Positions 26,246 through 34,619 of a DNA stretch of 64,000 bases are shown piece after piece. The stretch is from Echinicola rosea (GTDB taxonomy: Bacteria; Bacteroidota; Bacteroidia; Cytophagales; Cyclobacteriaceae). Under the pieces are notes generated by a model. It ran no database searches. It was not told the origin of the DNA and was given only the letters and a program-made list of their open reading frames with translations. The DNA is taken from NCBI RefSeq assembly GCF_005281475.1, contig NZ_CP040106.1, positions 4,120,501 through 4,184,500 of the forward strand. Reading direction: 5' to 3'. Positions within the stretch are counted from its first letter, which is position 1. Each line of letters begins with the position of its first letter. The position numbers were made by a program, and so were the translations under genes.

Positions 26246-27115
26246 CTATTTTTCATTAGCTGTCGGAATGTTTCGGAACTGCTTACGGTAATTTTGGGGA
26301 GACATTTGCTTATATAAGTTAAATTGGCGATGAAAAAATGACAAATTATTAAACCCGGATCGATAGCCAACCTCAGAGACGGACAACTCCGTTTCGATAA
26401 GCATTTGACTGGCAAGAGTGATCTTGTACTCATTCACGTAATGGGAAAAAGTTTTGTCAAAAGTCTTTTTAAAAAACCGACAAAACGCTTCTTTGGAAAG
26501 TGCAAGTCTATCTGCTATCTCATTAAGGCGTATTTCTTCCAAAATATTGTCCTTGATATAGCTATTTATCTGATTGACACGTTGACTCTCTTTATTGGAG
26601 AGCGCCTTACCAAAACCCGGTCCAGCAAGCAGGGAGGTACTGGAATCATTGGCAAGGGTATTTAGAATCCGTAGAAAGGACAGCAATCTGTCAAAAGGAC
26701 GCTTATTTACTAGATCAATAAACTCCGCTTCCATCGCTATTGATGTTTGGTGATCAAATGCAATTCCATAGGAAGAATTCATCAGTAATTTACGGATATT
26801 CGAAAATTCCGGCAAATCCAACCAATACTTCAGCAAGGATTCATCCCATTGGATAATAATGCATTTTACACACTTTCCATTACCTCCTACAGTTTTCCAA
26901 GAATGCGGGACATTCTTTCCGACAAGCACTAAGTCCCCCCGATAAAAGGGAGCCATAGAATCTCCCACATACCTAATCCCAGTTGATTGAACCATATAGG
27001 TAAGTTCATACTGTGGATGAAAATGCCATTCTGCCTTGAACTGGGGCTCTTCAAAAACCTTCACTTTAAATGAGCATTCAGAAGAGGTGGTCACTTGTTT
27101 TAAATGAGGTTTCAT
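26246..27115 (-). CDS. AraC-family regulator with cupin sensor (second copy)
   Basis: Transcription factor of 289 aa from the start at 27115. An in-frame start at 27151 would add 12 residues, but alignment with the paralogue at 11891 (MKAILEKV against MKPHLKQV) favours 27115. The N-terminal cupin carries HFHPQYELTYM, GIRYVGD and GDLVLVGKNVPHSWK; the C-terminal double HTH includes LNEIADRLALSKEAFCRFF and a final YRKQFR. It is divergent from the plus-strand operon starting at 27284 with 168 bases between, so it probably controls that operon, and perhaps the minus-strand run at 15756-26115 just downstream. The effector is unknown; an L-sugar or its acid is plausible. Confidence 0.87.
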   Translation of the reverse strand: MKPHLKQVTTSSECSFKVKVFEEPQFKAEWHFHPQYELTYMVQSTGIRYVGDSMAPFYRGDLVLVGKNVPHSWKTVGGNGKCVKCIIIQWDESLLKYWLDLPEFSNIRKLLMNSSYGIAFDHQTSIAMEAEFIDLVNKRPFDRLLSFLRILNTLANDSSTSLLAGPGFGKALSNKESQRVNQINSYIKDNILEEIRLNEIADRLALSKEAFCRFFKKTFDKTFSHYVNEYKITLASQMLIETELSVSEVGYRSGFNNLSFFHRQFNLYKQMSPQNYRKQFRNIPTANEK

Positions 27116-27283
27116 AAGAAACAATTGATTGATTTTTTCCAAAAATGACAATTATTAACTAAAACTGAAATGACAAATGGTAAAAATATCAATATAGTAC
27201 ACTACATAAACAAAATGCTATACTGATCTTCGGTCAGGAAAATTCAATTTTGCATATAACAATCTAACCATAATACAAATCGA

Positions 27284-28366
27284 ATGAATGACCTAGCCAT
27301 TAGGGAAGTGAAATTTTTCAAGGCCTCTTCCGACCTCAAAAAGCCTATAGCGGACGCTACGCATTCGCTAACCGAAATCTCCTTTATTGTCTTGAGAATT
27401 CAGCTGGAAAATGGAGTTATTGGGGAATCATACCTATTATCCTTCCAGTATTCTCCAAATGCGATTATAGGAGCGCTAAAAGATATAGTTCCCTTGATCA
27501 AGGGCTTTAAAGCATATGAAACAGGAATGGTTTACCAGAAGTTGGAAAATCTCTTTGAATATTTTGGCAACCAAGGCCTGCTTCGTTGGGTACAGTCAGC
27601 CATCAACATCGCTATGTGGGATGCTTGGGGAAAAATACAAGGTCAACCTATCCACAAGCTATTGGGAGTAACCAAAAAAAATGTAAACATCTATGGCAGT
27701 GGAGGTTGGCTCTCCTACAGTATAGATGAACTCATACAAGAAGTAACAGATTATGCTGACAGGGGATTCAAAGCGGTAAAGATAAAAGTCGGTTCCCCAA
27801 AGGTTTCCACAGACCTGAATCGCTTGCGAGAAGTACGGGAAGCAGTAGGTGACAAAGTAGACATTATGATGGATGCAAACCAAGGAATGGATTTACCATC
27901 TGCTATTAAATTGGCCCAGAATGCTCGTGATCTAAACATCCACTGGTTTGAAGAGCCAGTGCACCACCAAGACTTCCAAGCCTACCAAATACTTAAAAAC
28001 CAAACGGGCATTTCCCTGGCCATGGGAGAAAGAGAATTTGACACACTCCCATTGAGGGAGTTGGTTACCCGAAATGCGCTGGATATCTGGCAGCCGGACA
28101 TTCTCAGGATTGGTGGAGTTGAAGCATGGAGGGAGAGTGCCGCGTTAGCCCATAGTTTTCACCTTCCCGTGTTACCACATTACTACAAAGACTATGACGT
28201 ACCCCTATTATGCACCATCCCCAATGGGGTCGGGGCAGAATCGTTCGACTGGGTTGACCCGTTGATTGACAATCCCATGGTCATTCAGGATGGGTATGCC
28301 AAACCGCATGATTTGCCTGGTTGGGGTTTTAATTTTATTGATGACCGGTTAACAGAAATCAAATGA
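27284..28366 (+). CDS. Mandelate racemase/enolase-superfamily enzyme
   Basis: Enzyme of 360 aa that abstracts a proton next to a carboxylate, most likely a sugar-acid dehydratase. The KxK motif is K166-K168 (VKIKVG). Metal ligands are D197 (MDANQG), E223 or E224 (FEEP) and E249 (GERE). The catalytic His is probably H299 (LPHYYKD), with D272 (QPD) as partner. It opens the ten-gene plus operon; its stop overlaps the next start by 4 bases. Candidate substrates are L-galactonate or L-fuconate. 3,6-Anhydro-L-galactonate cycloisomerases belong to the same superfamily, but no aldehyde dehydrogenase for that pathway is present here. Confidence 0.83.
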   Translation: MNDLAIREVKFFKASSDLKKPIADATHSLTEISFIVLRIQLENGVIGESYLLSFQYSPNAIIGALKDIVPLIKGFKAYETGMVYQKLENLFEYFGNQGLLRWVQSAINIAMWDAWGKIQGQPIHKLLGVTKKNVNIYGSGGWLSYSIDELIQEVTDYADRGFKAVKIKVGSPKVSTDLNRLREVREAVGDKVDIMMDANQGMDLPSAIKLAQNARDLNIHWFEEPVHHQDFQAYQILKNQTGISLAMGEREFDTLPLRELVTRNALDIWQPDILRIGGVEAWRESAALAHSFHLPVLPHYYKDYDVPLLCTIPNGVGAESFDWVDPLIDNPMVIQDGYAKPHDLPGWGFNFIDDRLTEIK

Positions 28367-29124
28367 GCAAAAATGTTTTTTCATTAGAAGGGAAATTGGC
28401 CCTTGTGACAGGCGGTGGAACAGGAATAGGGTTTGGTATTGCCCAGGCTTTCGTGAAAGCGGGTGCACAAGTGGTGATTACAGGACGTAGAGAGTATGTT
28501 TTACAACAGGCCGTAGAACAGCTTGGAAATAACACCGTGTATGTAGTAAATGACATCACCGATAAAGAGGCTATCCCATCTCTAGTAGCAGAAATAGAGC
28601 AAAATGTAGGAGCCATTAATATTCTGGTCAACAATGCAGGAATCCACCACAAGGCGATGGCTCAGGATACTTCTGACGAGGATTTTGAGCGAGTCATTCA
28701 AACCAACTTGCTGAGCGTCTTCAGTTTGACCCGAGAGTGTGCCAAATACATGCTGGGACGAAAGAGCGGCTCGATCATTATGATTGGTTCAATGGCCGGG
28801 CTTTTCGGTATTGACAAAGTAGTGGCTTACGGTTCCTCCAAGACAGCCCTGACAGGTCTTGTCAATGCTTTGGTTACAGAGTACTCGGCCAGTAATGTAC
28901 GTGTCAATGCAATCGCTCCTGGCTGGATCGAATCCAACATGTTTATAAATGCAATTAACAATGACCCTGAAAGAAAAGCGCAAATCACGAACCGAATAGC
29001 CATGGATCACTTCGGGCAACCTGAGGACATAGGCCATGCAGCGGTTTTCTTATCATCTGTGGCAGCAAGGTATATTACCGGTGTAGTACTCCCAGTAGAT
29101 GGAGGTGCCACAGTAAATTTTTAA
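28363..29124 (+). CDS. SDR-family oxidoreductase
   Basis: Short-chain dehydrogenase/reductase of 253 aa, cytoplasmic. The cofactor motif TGGGTGIG is at 16-23, NNAG at 90-93, and the catalytic residues are S143, Y156 and K160 (YGSSK). The R42-R43 pair after the second strand suggests possible NADP use. It resembles gluconate 5-dehydrogenase and 2-keto-3-deoxy-sugar-acid dehydrogenases. The start overlaps the upstream stop (ATGA) and the next gene begins 4 bases after its stop. In an L-galactose or L-fucose route it could oxidise a 2-keto-3-deoxy acid made by the upstream dehydratase. Exact substrate unknown. Confidence 0.87.
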   Translation: MSKNVFSLEGKLALVTGGGTGIGFGIAQAFVKAGAQVVITGRREYVLQQAVEQLGNNTVYVVNDITDKEAIPSLVAEIEQNVGAINILVNNAGIHHKAMAQDTSDEDFERVIQTNLLSVFSLTRECAKYMLGRKSGSIIMIGSMAGLFGIDKVVAYGSSKTALTGLVNALVTEYSASNVRVNAIAPGWIESNMFINAINNDPERKAQITNRIAMDHFGQPEDIGHAAVFLSSVAARYITGVVLPVDGGATVNF

Positions 29125-29128
29125 CATC

Positions 29129-30064
29129 ATGAACAGCCCCACTTACATTGACGATTATTTGACCAGCAAGGCTTTTGATGGACAGAGCAGACTGGTCTAT
29201 GGAACATCAGGCCTAGGAGGCGTTTGGGGCTCTGTGCAGGAGTCCGAATCTATTGATGCTGTACTATATGCATTGGAACATGGTGTTTCAGTCTTCGATA
29301 CAGCCCCGTCTTATGGAAATGCCCAAGAAATCCTTGGTCGGGCACTTGCTCAGTGGAATGGCCCCCGTCCATTCGTAAGCACAAAAGTAGGTCGCTTAAG
29401 AGGAGAAGACGCCTTTGATTTCAAGTTGGACTTTTCTAGTGAGGGGATGACCAAAAGTCTGGAAAATAGTTTGACAGCCCTTGGACTGGACCATGTTGAC
29501 TTATTATTCCTCCACGAACCGCAACTGGTACCCTTAGAAAATATTGACGCTATCCTTGACACACTAAAGCGTTTCAAAGAAGAAGGACTCGTCAAGAAAA
29601 TTGGTGTGGGAGGAAATCCCACGGTTGCATTTCTGCCTTATATCACCAAAGACAACTTTGATGTGGTCTCGGGTTTTTTGAAAATGGACGCTTGTAACCT
29701 GTCCACATTTCAAGGAGATATTCAACTACTTAAAAAAGAACACATTGCCTACTATGCAGCTTCTGCGCTTCATTTTGGTCTATTGGGCAACCGATATGAG
29801 CAATGTCTAAAAGATGGTGCAGATGGAAACTGGATCATCCAAGCAGATTTAGACAATGCCAAGGCTATCAAAAAAATCGCTGATGAGCAGAACATGCCCC
29901 TGTCCTCTCTAGCACAACGCTATTTATTTTCCATTGAAGAGGCAGACCGTGTAGTGGTAGGAGCCAGAAACCTTGAACAAATAACTACCACCATCGAAGA
30001 TTGGAAGCAGGGTAAGCTCCCAAAAGTTGTTTTTGACCAAATCACAAATACGATCTTAAAATGA
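29129..30064 (+). CDS. Aldo/keto reductase, L-galactose/L-fucose dehydrogenase-like
   Basis: Aldo/keto reductase of 311 aa. The catalytic tetrad is visible: D57 (FDTAPSYG), Y62, K86 (STKVG) and H129 (LFLHEP). The C-terminal VVVGARN block is the NAD(P)-binding end. The family includes D-threo-aldose 1-dehydrogenases and L-galactose 1-dehydrogenases, which oxidise the sugar to its lactone. Its place between sugar-acid enzymes and a FucP-like transporter supports that first oxidation step. It overlaps the next gene by 4 bases. No lactonase gene is seen in the operon, so lactone opening would be spontaneous or encoded elsewhere. Confidence 0.85.
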   Translation: MNSPTYIDDYLTSKAFDGQSRLVYGTSGLGGVWGSVQESESIDAVLYALEHGVSVFDTAPSYGNAQEILGRALAQWNGPRPFVSTKVGRLRGEDAFDFKLDFSSEGMTKSLENSLTALGLDHVDLLFLHEPQLVPLENIDAILDTLKRFKEEGLVKKIGVGGNPTVAFLPYITKDNFDVVSGFLKMDACNLSTFQGDIQLLKKEHIAYYAASALHFGLLGNRYEQCLKDGADGNWIIQADLDNAKAIKKIADEQNMPLSSLAQRYLFSIEEADRVVVGARNLEQITTTIEDWKQGKLPKVVFDQITNTILK

Positions 30065-31083
30065 AAACCATCAGACTGAACGAACCAGAAAAATGGGAAA
30101 TGCTTGACGTGCCAAAACCCGCAGCAGAACAGTTGGCTCCTGAAAATGCGTTATTGAAAGTGAAAAAAATTGGAGTCTGCGGTACGGATTTACATGCATT
30201 CAAAGGTACCCAACCATTTTTCCAATATCCAAGGATTCTAGGACATGAGCTTGCGGTGGAAGTCGTAGCGGTCGGTGAAGCAGTGGACAATGTCAAGGTC
30301 GGCGACCACTGCTCTGTAGAGCCCTACTATAATGACATCATCGGTCAGGCCGTTCGCCGAGGCAAGACCAACTGTGGTGAACACCTTAAAGTATTGGGTG
30401 TACACGTGGACGGTGGCATGTGTGAATACTTCACCTATCCAGCTAAATTTTTGCACACTTCATCAAAGCTCTCTGAAGATCAGCTAGCTTTAATAGAACC
30501 ATTGGCCATAGGTTGCCATGCGGTAGATAGGGCAAGAATTAAAGAAGAAGATATCGTTTTGGTAATTGGTGCGGGACCAATCGGACTTGGCACCGCACAG
30601 TTTGCTCAGCTTACGGGCGCCCGCGTCCTGGTGATGGATATTGATCAGAACAAACTTAAAATATGCAAGGAAATTACCGGTGTAAAAGAAACCCTTACAG
30701 CTGACAGCGATATAAAATCCAAATTACTGGAAATATTGGATGGTGACTTGCCAACGGTCATTTTGGATGCCACTGGCAGTTCCCAGTCCATGATGAAGAC
30801 CTTTGATTATGTAGCTGCTGGAGGAACTATCGTCTTCATCGGCCTTTTTATAGGTGATATTGTATTTGACGATCCCACATTCCACAAAAAGGAAATTACT
30901 CTCATGGCCAGCCGTGCAGCCATGAGTCATGATTTTTCGAAAATCATCCAGCTGGTAGAAGAAGGTAATATAGATCCATCCACCTATATCACGCACCGGC
31001 TCAAGTTTGATCAGGTACCTAGTGATTTTGAAAAACTCTATGCACATGGGTCGGACCTGATAAAGGCCATAATAGAACACTAA
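30061..31083 (+). CDS. Zinc-type alcohol dehydrogenase, L-galactonate 5-dehydrogenase-like
   Basis: Medium-chain dehydrogenase of 340 aa. The catalytic zinc site is intact: C40 (GVCGTDLH), H62/E63 (GHEL). The Rossmann motif GAGPIGLG lies near 168-175. The structural-zinc loop is degenerate: of the four usual cysteines only C105 (KTNCGEH) remains in the 84-110 region. Known relatives include L-galactonate 5-dehydrogenase (LgoD/YjjN), giving D-tagaturonate. An L-galactose route using an aldo/keto reductase and such a dehydrogenase has been described in gut Bacteroides. I infer the same here. It starts within the stop of the aldo/keto reductase; the transporter follows after 16 bases. Confidence 0.83.
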   Translation: MKTIRLNEPEKWEMLDVPKPAAEQLAPENALLKVKKIGVCGTDLHAFKGTQPFFQYPRILGHELAVEVVAVGEAVDNVKVGDHCSVEPYYNDIIGQAVRRGKTNCGEHLKVLGVHVDGGMCEYFTYPAKFLHTSSKLSEDQLALIEPLAIGCHAVDRARIKEEDIVLVIGAGPIGLGTAQFAQLTGARVLVMDIDQNKLKICKEITGVKETLTADSDIKSKLLEILDGDLPTVILDATGSSQSMMKTFDYVAAGGTIVFIGLFIGDIVFDDPTFHKKEITLMASRAAMSHDFSKIIQLVEEGNIDPSTYITHRLKFDQVPSDFEKLYAHGSDLIKAIIEH

Positions 31084-31099
31084 AAAACAACATACAGCC

Positions 31100-32362
31100 A
31101 TGTCCCCAAAAAAACCAAACAATAGTCGATTTCTGGTGCCACTTATCATTGTTATGGCCCTGATGTTCTTCTGGAACCTAAGCCGCAACATCAATGATGT
31201 ATTGATTCCTCACCTTAAACGAGCATGTCAGCTTACTGATTTCCAGTCATCTCTGGTACAATCGGCCTTTTTCGGGGCATACTTCCTCATGGCTTTACCT
31301 GCAGGCTGGTACATTCAGAAAAAGGGCTACCGCATGGGCATCATCACAGGACTGTTCATTTCGGCACTTGGTGCTTTTCTATTCTTTCCGGCGGCAGAGA
31401 CAAGGATCTATCCGCTCTTTCTGCTGGCACTGTTTGTCATGGCGGCTGGTTTTGCCATGTTGGAGGTGACCGCTTCGCCTTATATCACTAAGCTAGGTGA
31501 TCCAGAAGGGGCTTCAAGTCGATTGAGTATGGCAGCAGCCATTGGCTCGCTTGGGGCCACCATCGCACCTTCACTGGCGGCATTGCTACTCCTGCACGAA
31601 GTGGATGTACCACAAGCCACCATCGAGGCTTTTACCCAAGTTGAGCTGGAAGCCTTTTTGTCTTCTGAGGCCGATCTGGTAAAGCCACCATACCTGATCC
31701 TTGGAGGCATTTTGGCTTTAACGGCCATCACGGTAGTTTTTATAAAACTGCCAAAAATCAAAGATGAGCAAGGAGGTGACAAAAAACCACTTATAGACAT
31801 TTTAAGGTTCCGGCATACGCTATACGGCATAGGTGCTGAATTCTTTTATATAGGTGCTGAAATAGGTATCGTGAGCTTCATCATCCGGTACGCCAAGTGG
31901 TTTAGGATACCAGAGCTTACAGAGCAAAAATCAGCGCAGTTTATCACTGCATATATGGCCTTGGTGCTTATTGGCAGGCTCCTAGGCGTGTATATTCTTA
32001 AACGATACAAACCCCAACATGTGTTGGCATTTTCCTCAATCAGTGCATTTACCATGGTTACTGCCGCCATTTTTACCAATGGCTATTTCTCACTGGCCTG
32101 CTTATCCGCTGTTGGCTTGTTTACCTCCATTATTTACCCAATCATCTTCAGTCTAAGTATGCAGGACCTGAAGGAGTATACCAAGACAGGTTCATCAGTG
32201 TTCCTATTGGGAATTGTGGGAGGAGCTATCGTTCCGCCCGTTATGGGCTACATATCTGACACAGCAGGGATCAAGTATGCATTTATTGTTCCATTGATCT
32301 GCTATGTTTACCTATTGTTTTTTGCCATGGAAGGTTATAAAGTGAAAATCAAAGAAGCTTAA
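31100..32362 (+). CDS. MFS sugar:proton symporter, FucP family
   Basis: Inner-membrane transporter of 420 aa with about 12 hydrophobic segments. It aligns in kind with L-fucose permease FucP: D33 in NINDVLIP and E122 in AMLEVTASPYIT sit where the two key acidic residues of FucP are. The signature AGWYIQKKGYRMGIITGL corresponds to the loop 2-3 motif. It probably imports L-galactose or L-fucose released in the periplasm by the two GH29 lipoproteins encoded downstream. It lies 16 bases after the dehydrogenase and 2 bases before the mutarotase. Confidence 0.9.
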   Translation: MSPKKPNNSRFLVPLIIVMALMFFWNLSRNINDVLIPHLKRACQLTDFQSSLVQSAFFGAYFLMALPAGWYIQKKGYRMGIITGLFISALGAFLFFPAAETRIYPLFLLALFVMAAGFAMLEVTASPYITKLGDPEGASSRLSMAAAIGSLGATIAPSLAALLLLHEVDVPQATIEAFTQVELEAFLSSEADLVKPPYLILGGILALTAITVVFIKLPKIKDEQGGDKKPLIDILRFRHTLYGIGAEFFYIGAEIGIVSFIIRYAKWFRIPELTEQKSAQFITAYMALVLIGRLLGVYILKRYKPQHVLAFSSISAFTMVTAAIFTNGYFSLACLSAVGLFTSIIYPIIFSLSMQDLKEYTKTGSSVFLLGIVGGAIVPPVMGYISDTAGIKYAFIVPLICYVYLLFFAMEGYKVKIKEA

Positions 32363-32364
32363 TT

Positions 32365-33057
32365 ATGAACACCAAACAGTTCAGGAGATTTACCTATTTT
32401 ATTCAAACCGTCCCCCGCAATATCAATGCATTTTTTGAAAGTACTGATTGGCATCGTCTTTTGGAGAAACCCGAAATGAAGGAAATACACGACCTGAAAA
32501 TCTACAGAAAAGGAATGGATTATTTTATCCTTTTGGACACCTCAGCGATTTTGGACAATAAAGCCCTCCTAAAAGCCCTGAACCGTATAAAAGCGTTTCA
32601 ATTACTTCAAGAAAAATTGACCGCAAATGGCACCTCCTCTGCACAGTTGAGTAAGCCTCTTGAACGGATATTCGAACTGGAACAGCAAGACGTTTATTCT
32701 CCAGAAGAAGGTCAATTAAAAAATAGCATAGGAAAGCACAAAAGATTTGTATGGACTTTGCTATTGGAGCCAACCCTGATTGATGAATATAAAAGGGTGC
32801 ATGCCATGGGTATGGCCTGGCCGGAAATCACCAATAACTTAAAAACCATCGGTGTGAAGGACATGGAAATTTACTTATATGAAAATCGTGCGTTCCTGAT
32901 TATGGATACTGTGCCAGGTTTTGACCTTGAAAAGGTCAGCCCCACTTGGCAAAAAATGCCTCGTGAAAATGAATGGCAGGAATACGTGGCAAAATTCCAA
33001 CAAACCAGTCAGGGGAGCTCTATTCAAGAAAAATGGCAAAGTATGGTCAAAATTTAA
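32365..33057 (+). CDS. Two-domain RhaM-like sugar mutarotase
   Basis: Cytoplasmic protein of 230 aa. Its C-terminal half (about 125-230) matches the L-rhamnose/L-fucose mutarotase family: KRVHAMGMAWPEITNNLKTIG, then MEIYLYENRAFLIMDT and a final WQEYVAKFQ. Family members are about 105 residues, so this one is double length. The N-terminal half (about 1-110) has the same beta-alpha order (IHDLKIYRKGMDYFILLDTS against MEIYLYENRAFLIMDT) and looks like a degenerate duplicate. It would interconvert sugar anomers for the 1-dehydrogenase. It starts 2 bases after the transporter and ends 5 bases before GH29. Confidence 0.75.
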   Translation: MNTKQFRRFTYFIQTVPRNINAFFESTDWHRLLEKPEMKEIHDLKIYRKGMDYFILLDTSAILDNKALLKALNRIKAFQLLQEKLTANGTSSAQLSKPLERIFELEQQDVYSPEEGQLKNSIGKHKRFVWTLLLEPTLIDEYKRVHAMGMAWPEITNNLKTIGVKDMEIYLYENRAFLIMDTVPGFDLEKVSPTWQKMPRENEWQEYVAKFQQTSQGSSIQEKWQSMVKI

Positions 33058-33062
33058 ACGTT

Positions 33063-34586
33063 ATGATCAAAAATACAAGTATCATCATCTTACTTTTTTT
33101 GTCGCTAAGTTGTACACAAAACGCAGCAAAAAAAGAAACAGAAAACGAAGACTTCCCCCTATATACTCCAACCTGGACTTCCCTCCAACGTCATCAAACC
33201 CCACAATGGCTTAAGGATGCAAAGTTTGGCATTTACACTCATTTTTCTTTGGAAAGTATGCAATTCAAAGAAGGAAATGGAAACAAATACAAACATGAAC
33301 TTATTAATGAATTCACATTTGAAAATTTTGATGCCAAAAAATGGGCAGAATTATTTAAAAGATCGGGGGCCAAATTTGCCGGACCAGTAGCATGGCATGG
33401 TAGTGGAATGGTGCACTGGGACAGCGATATAACCAAACTTGATGTAGTTGATATCGGACCCAAACAGGATGTAACCGGTTTGTTAAAAAAAGAAATCACA
33501 AAAAAGAACATGAAATTTTTGATGTCGTTTCATCCCGGTTATTGGTATAATGCTCTTCTTGATAATGAAAACCCAGGGCGTGGAATGCCGGAATTCTATG
33601 AGCTTTATGGTCCACCCCATGACCAAGATATCACCAGGTTCACCCCGTGGAAAGACCATGTAGAGAAACAGTCTAAGTTTTCGGAACCTTATAGAGATTT
33701 ATGGCTAAAAAAAATGAAGGAAGCTATCGATAAATATAGTCCGGATATTAGCTGGACGGATGTTTCCTTTGGGGGGACAGTATGGTCCCATAATGTCGGG
33801 AAATTCAAAAACGGAAAAGCCATTTCTGACAGTCTATATTTTAATGGTTTTGACGAAAGGAGACAAAGGCTTTATTTAAGCCATTTTTTTAACAACGGCC
33901 TTAAAAGTAATAAAGAAGTTGAGTTCGTCTACAAAGAACATGATATTCCTCCGGGAATTGGCATGAGAAATTTTGAAAACGGACTGATAGACAAACTGGC
34001 ATATGATACGTGGATGACAGACATTGATATATGTCATCCGGTCAGTTGGTGGTACAAGCCAAACATGGACATAAAAAAAGCTGATTTACTTATAGATATG
34101 TTAGTGGATATAACGTCAAAAAACGGAATACTACTATTGAATGTCCCTCCTAAACCCGATGGTACTTTTGCGCAATTCATAAAAGATGAATTATATCAGG
34201 TTGGAGATTGGCTAAAGCTAAATGGAGAGGCCATTTATGGTACCATGCCATGGAGTATTTATGGTGAAGGTCCTTCTAATTTACCACAAACTGGACATTA
34301 TTCAGAAAAGGAGGACAATGCCAGTTACAATGAACTGGATTTCAGGTTTACCCAAAAGGACAACCTATTATACGCTATCTGCTTGGGTATTCCCAAAGGG
34401 GAAGTTGTTATTCATTCACTGGGCAGCAATGCAAGATTATATCCAGGTGATATCCTATCAATAGAGCTCCTTGGTAGTGATGCTGCCATTAAATATGAAC
34501 ACAACCCCTATGACCTTACGCTACAAATGCCAGATGATTATCATGGTAATTTTGCCTGCGTTTTCAAGATTCAGCGAAAGCCCTGA
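33063..34586 (+). CDS. Divergent GH29 alpha-L-fucosidase/galactosidase lipoprotein
   Basis: GH29-family protein of 507 aa. I chose the start at 33063 because it gives a clean lipoprotein leader (LSLSC, C17); the frame is open back to 32973 but that part overlaps the mutarotase. Conserved GH29 features are AKFGIYTHFS (H60), GPPHDQD, SPDISWTD with probable nucleophile D233, and KNGILLLNVPPKPDG. The usual HHDGF pocket motif is changed to WHGSGM (111-116), losing the first His and the Asp. Substrate recognition should therefore differ from its neighbour at 34620, which keeps HHDGF. Likely targets are L-galactose-type ends of porphyran oligosaccharides rather than fucose (inference). Confidence 0.82.
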   Translation: MIKNTSIIILLFLSLSCTQNAAKKETENEDFPLYTPTWTSLQRHQTPQWLKDAKFGIYTHFSLESMQFKEGNGNKYKHELINEFTFENFDAKKWAELFKRSGAKFAGPVAWHGSGMVHWDSDITKLDVVDIGPKQDVTGLLKKEITKKNMKFLMSFHPGYWYNALLDNENPGRGMPEFYELYGPPHDQDITRFTPWKDHVEKQSKFSEPYRDLWLKKMKEAIDKYSPDISWTDVSFGGTVWSHNVGKFKNGKAISDSLYFNGFDERRQRLYLSHFFNNGLKSNKEVEFVYKEHDIPPGIGMRNFENGLIDKLAYDTWMTDIDICHPVSWWYKPNMDIKKADLLIDMLVDITSKNGILLLNVPPKPDGTFAQFIKDELYQVGDWLKLNGEAIYGTMPWSIYGEGPSNLPQTGHYSEKEDNASYNELDFRFTQKDNLLYAICLGIPKGEVVIHSLGSNARLYPGDILSIELLGSDAAIKYEHNPYDLTLQMPDDYHGNFACVFKIQRKP

Positions 34587-34619
34587 ACTCCCCACTGAAT
34601 AACCTAAACTTGACATTAA

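Noticed and set aside
27284..28366. 3,6-Anhydro-L-galactonate cycloisomerase assignment
   Set aside because: Superfamily fits, but the required anhydro-galactose (aldehyde) dehydrogenase is absent and the neighbours fit oxidation of L-galactose or L-fucose better. Not excluded.
32973..33062. Upstream in-frame start of the first GH29 gene
   Set aside because: It would overlap the mutarotase by 85 bases and hide a clean lipoprotein leader that begins at 33063.
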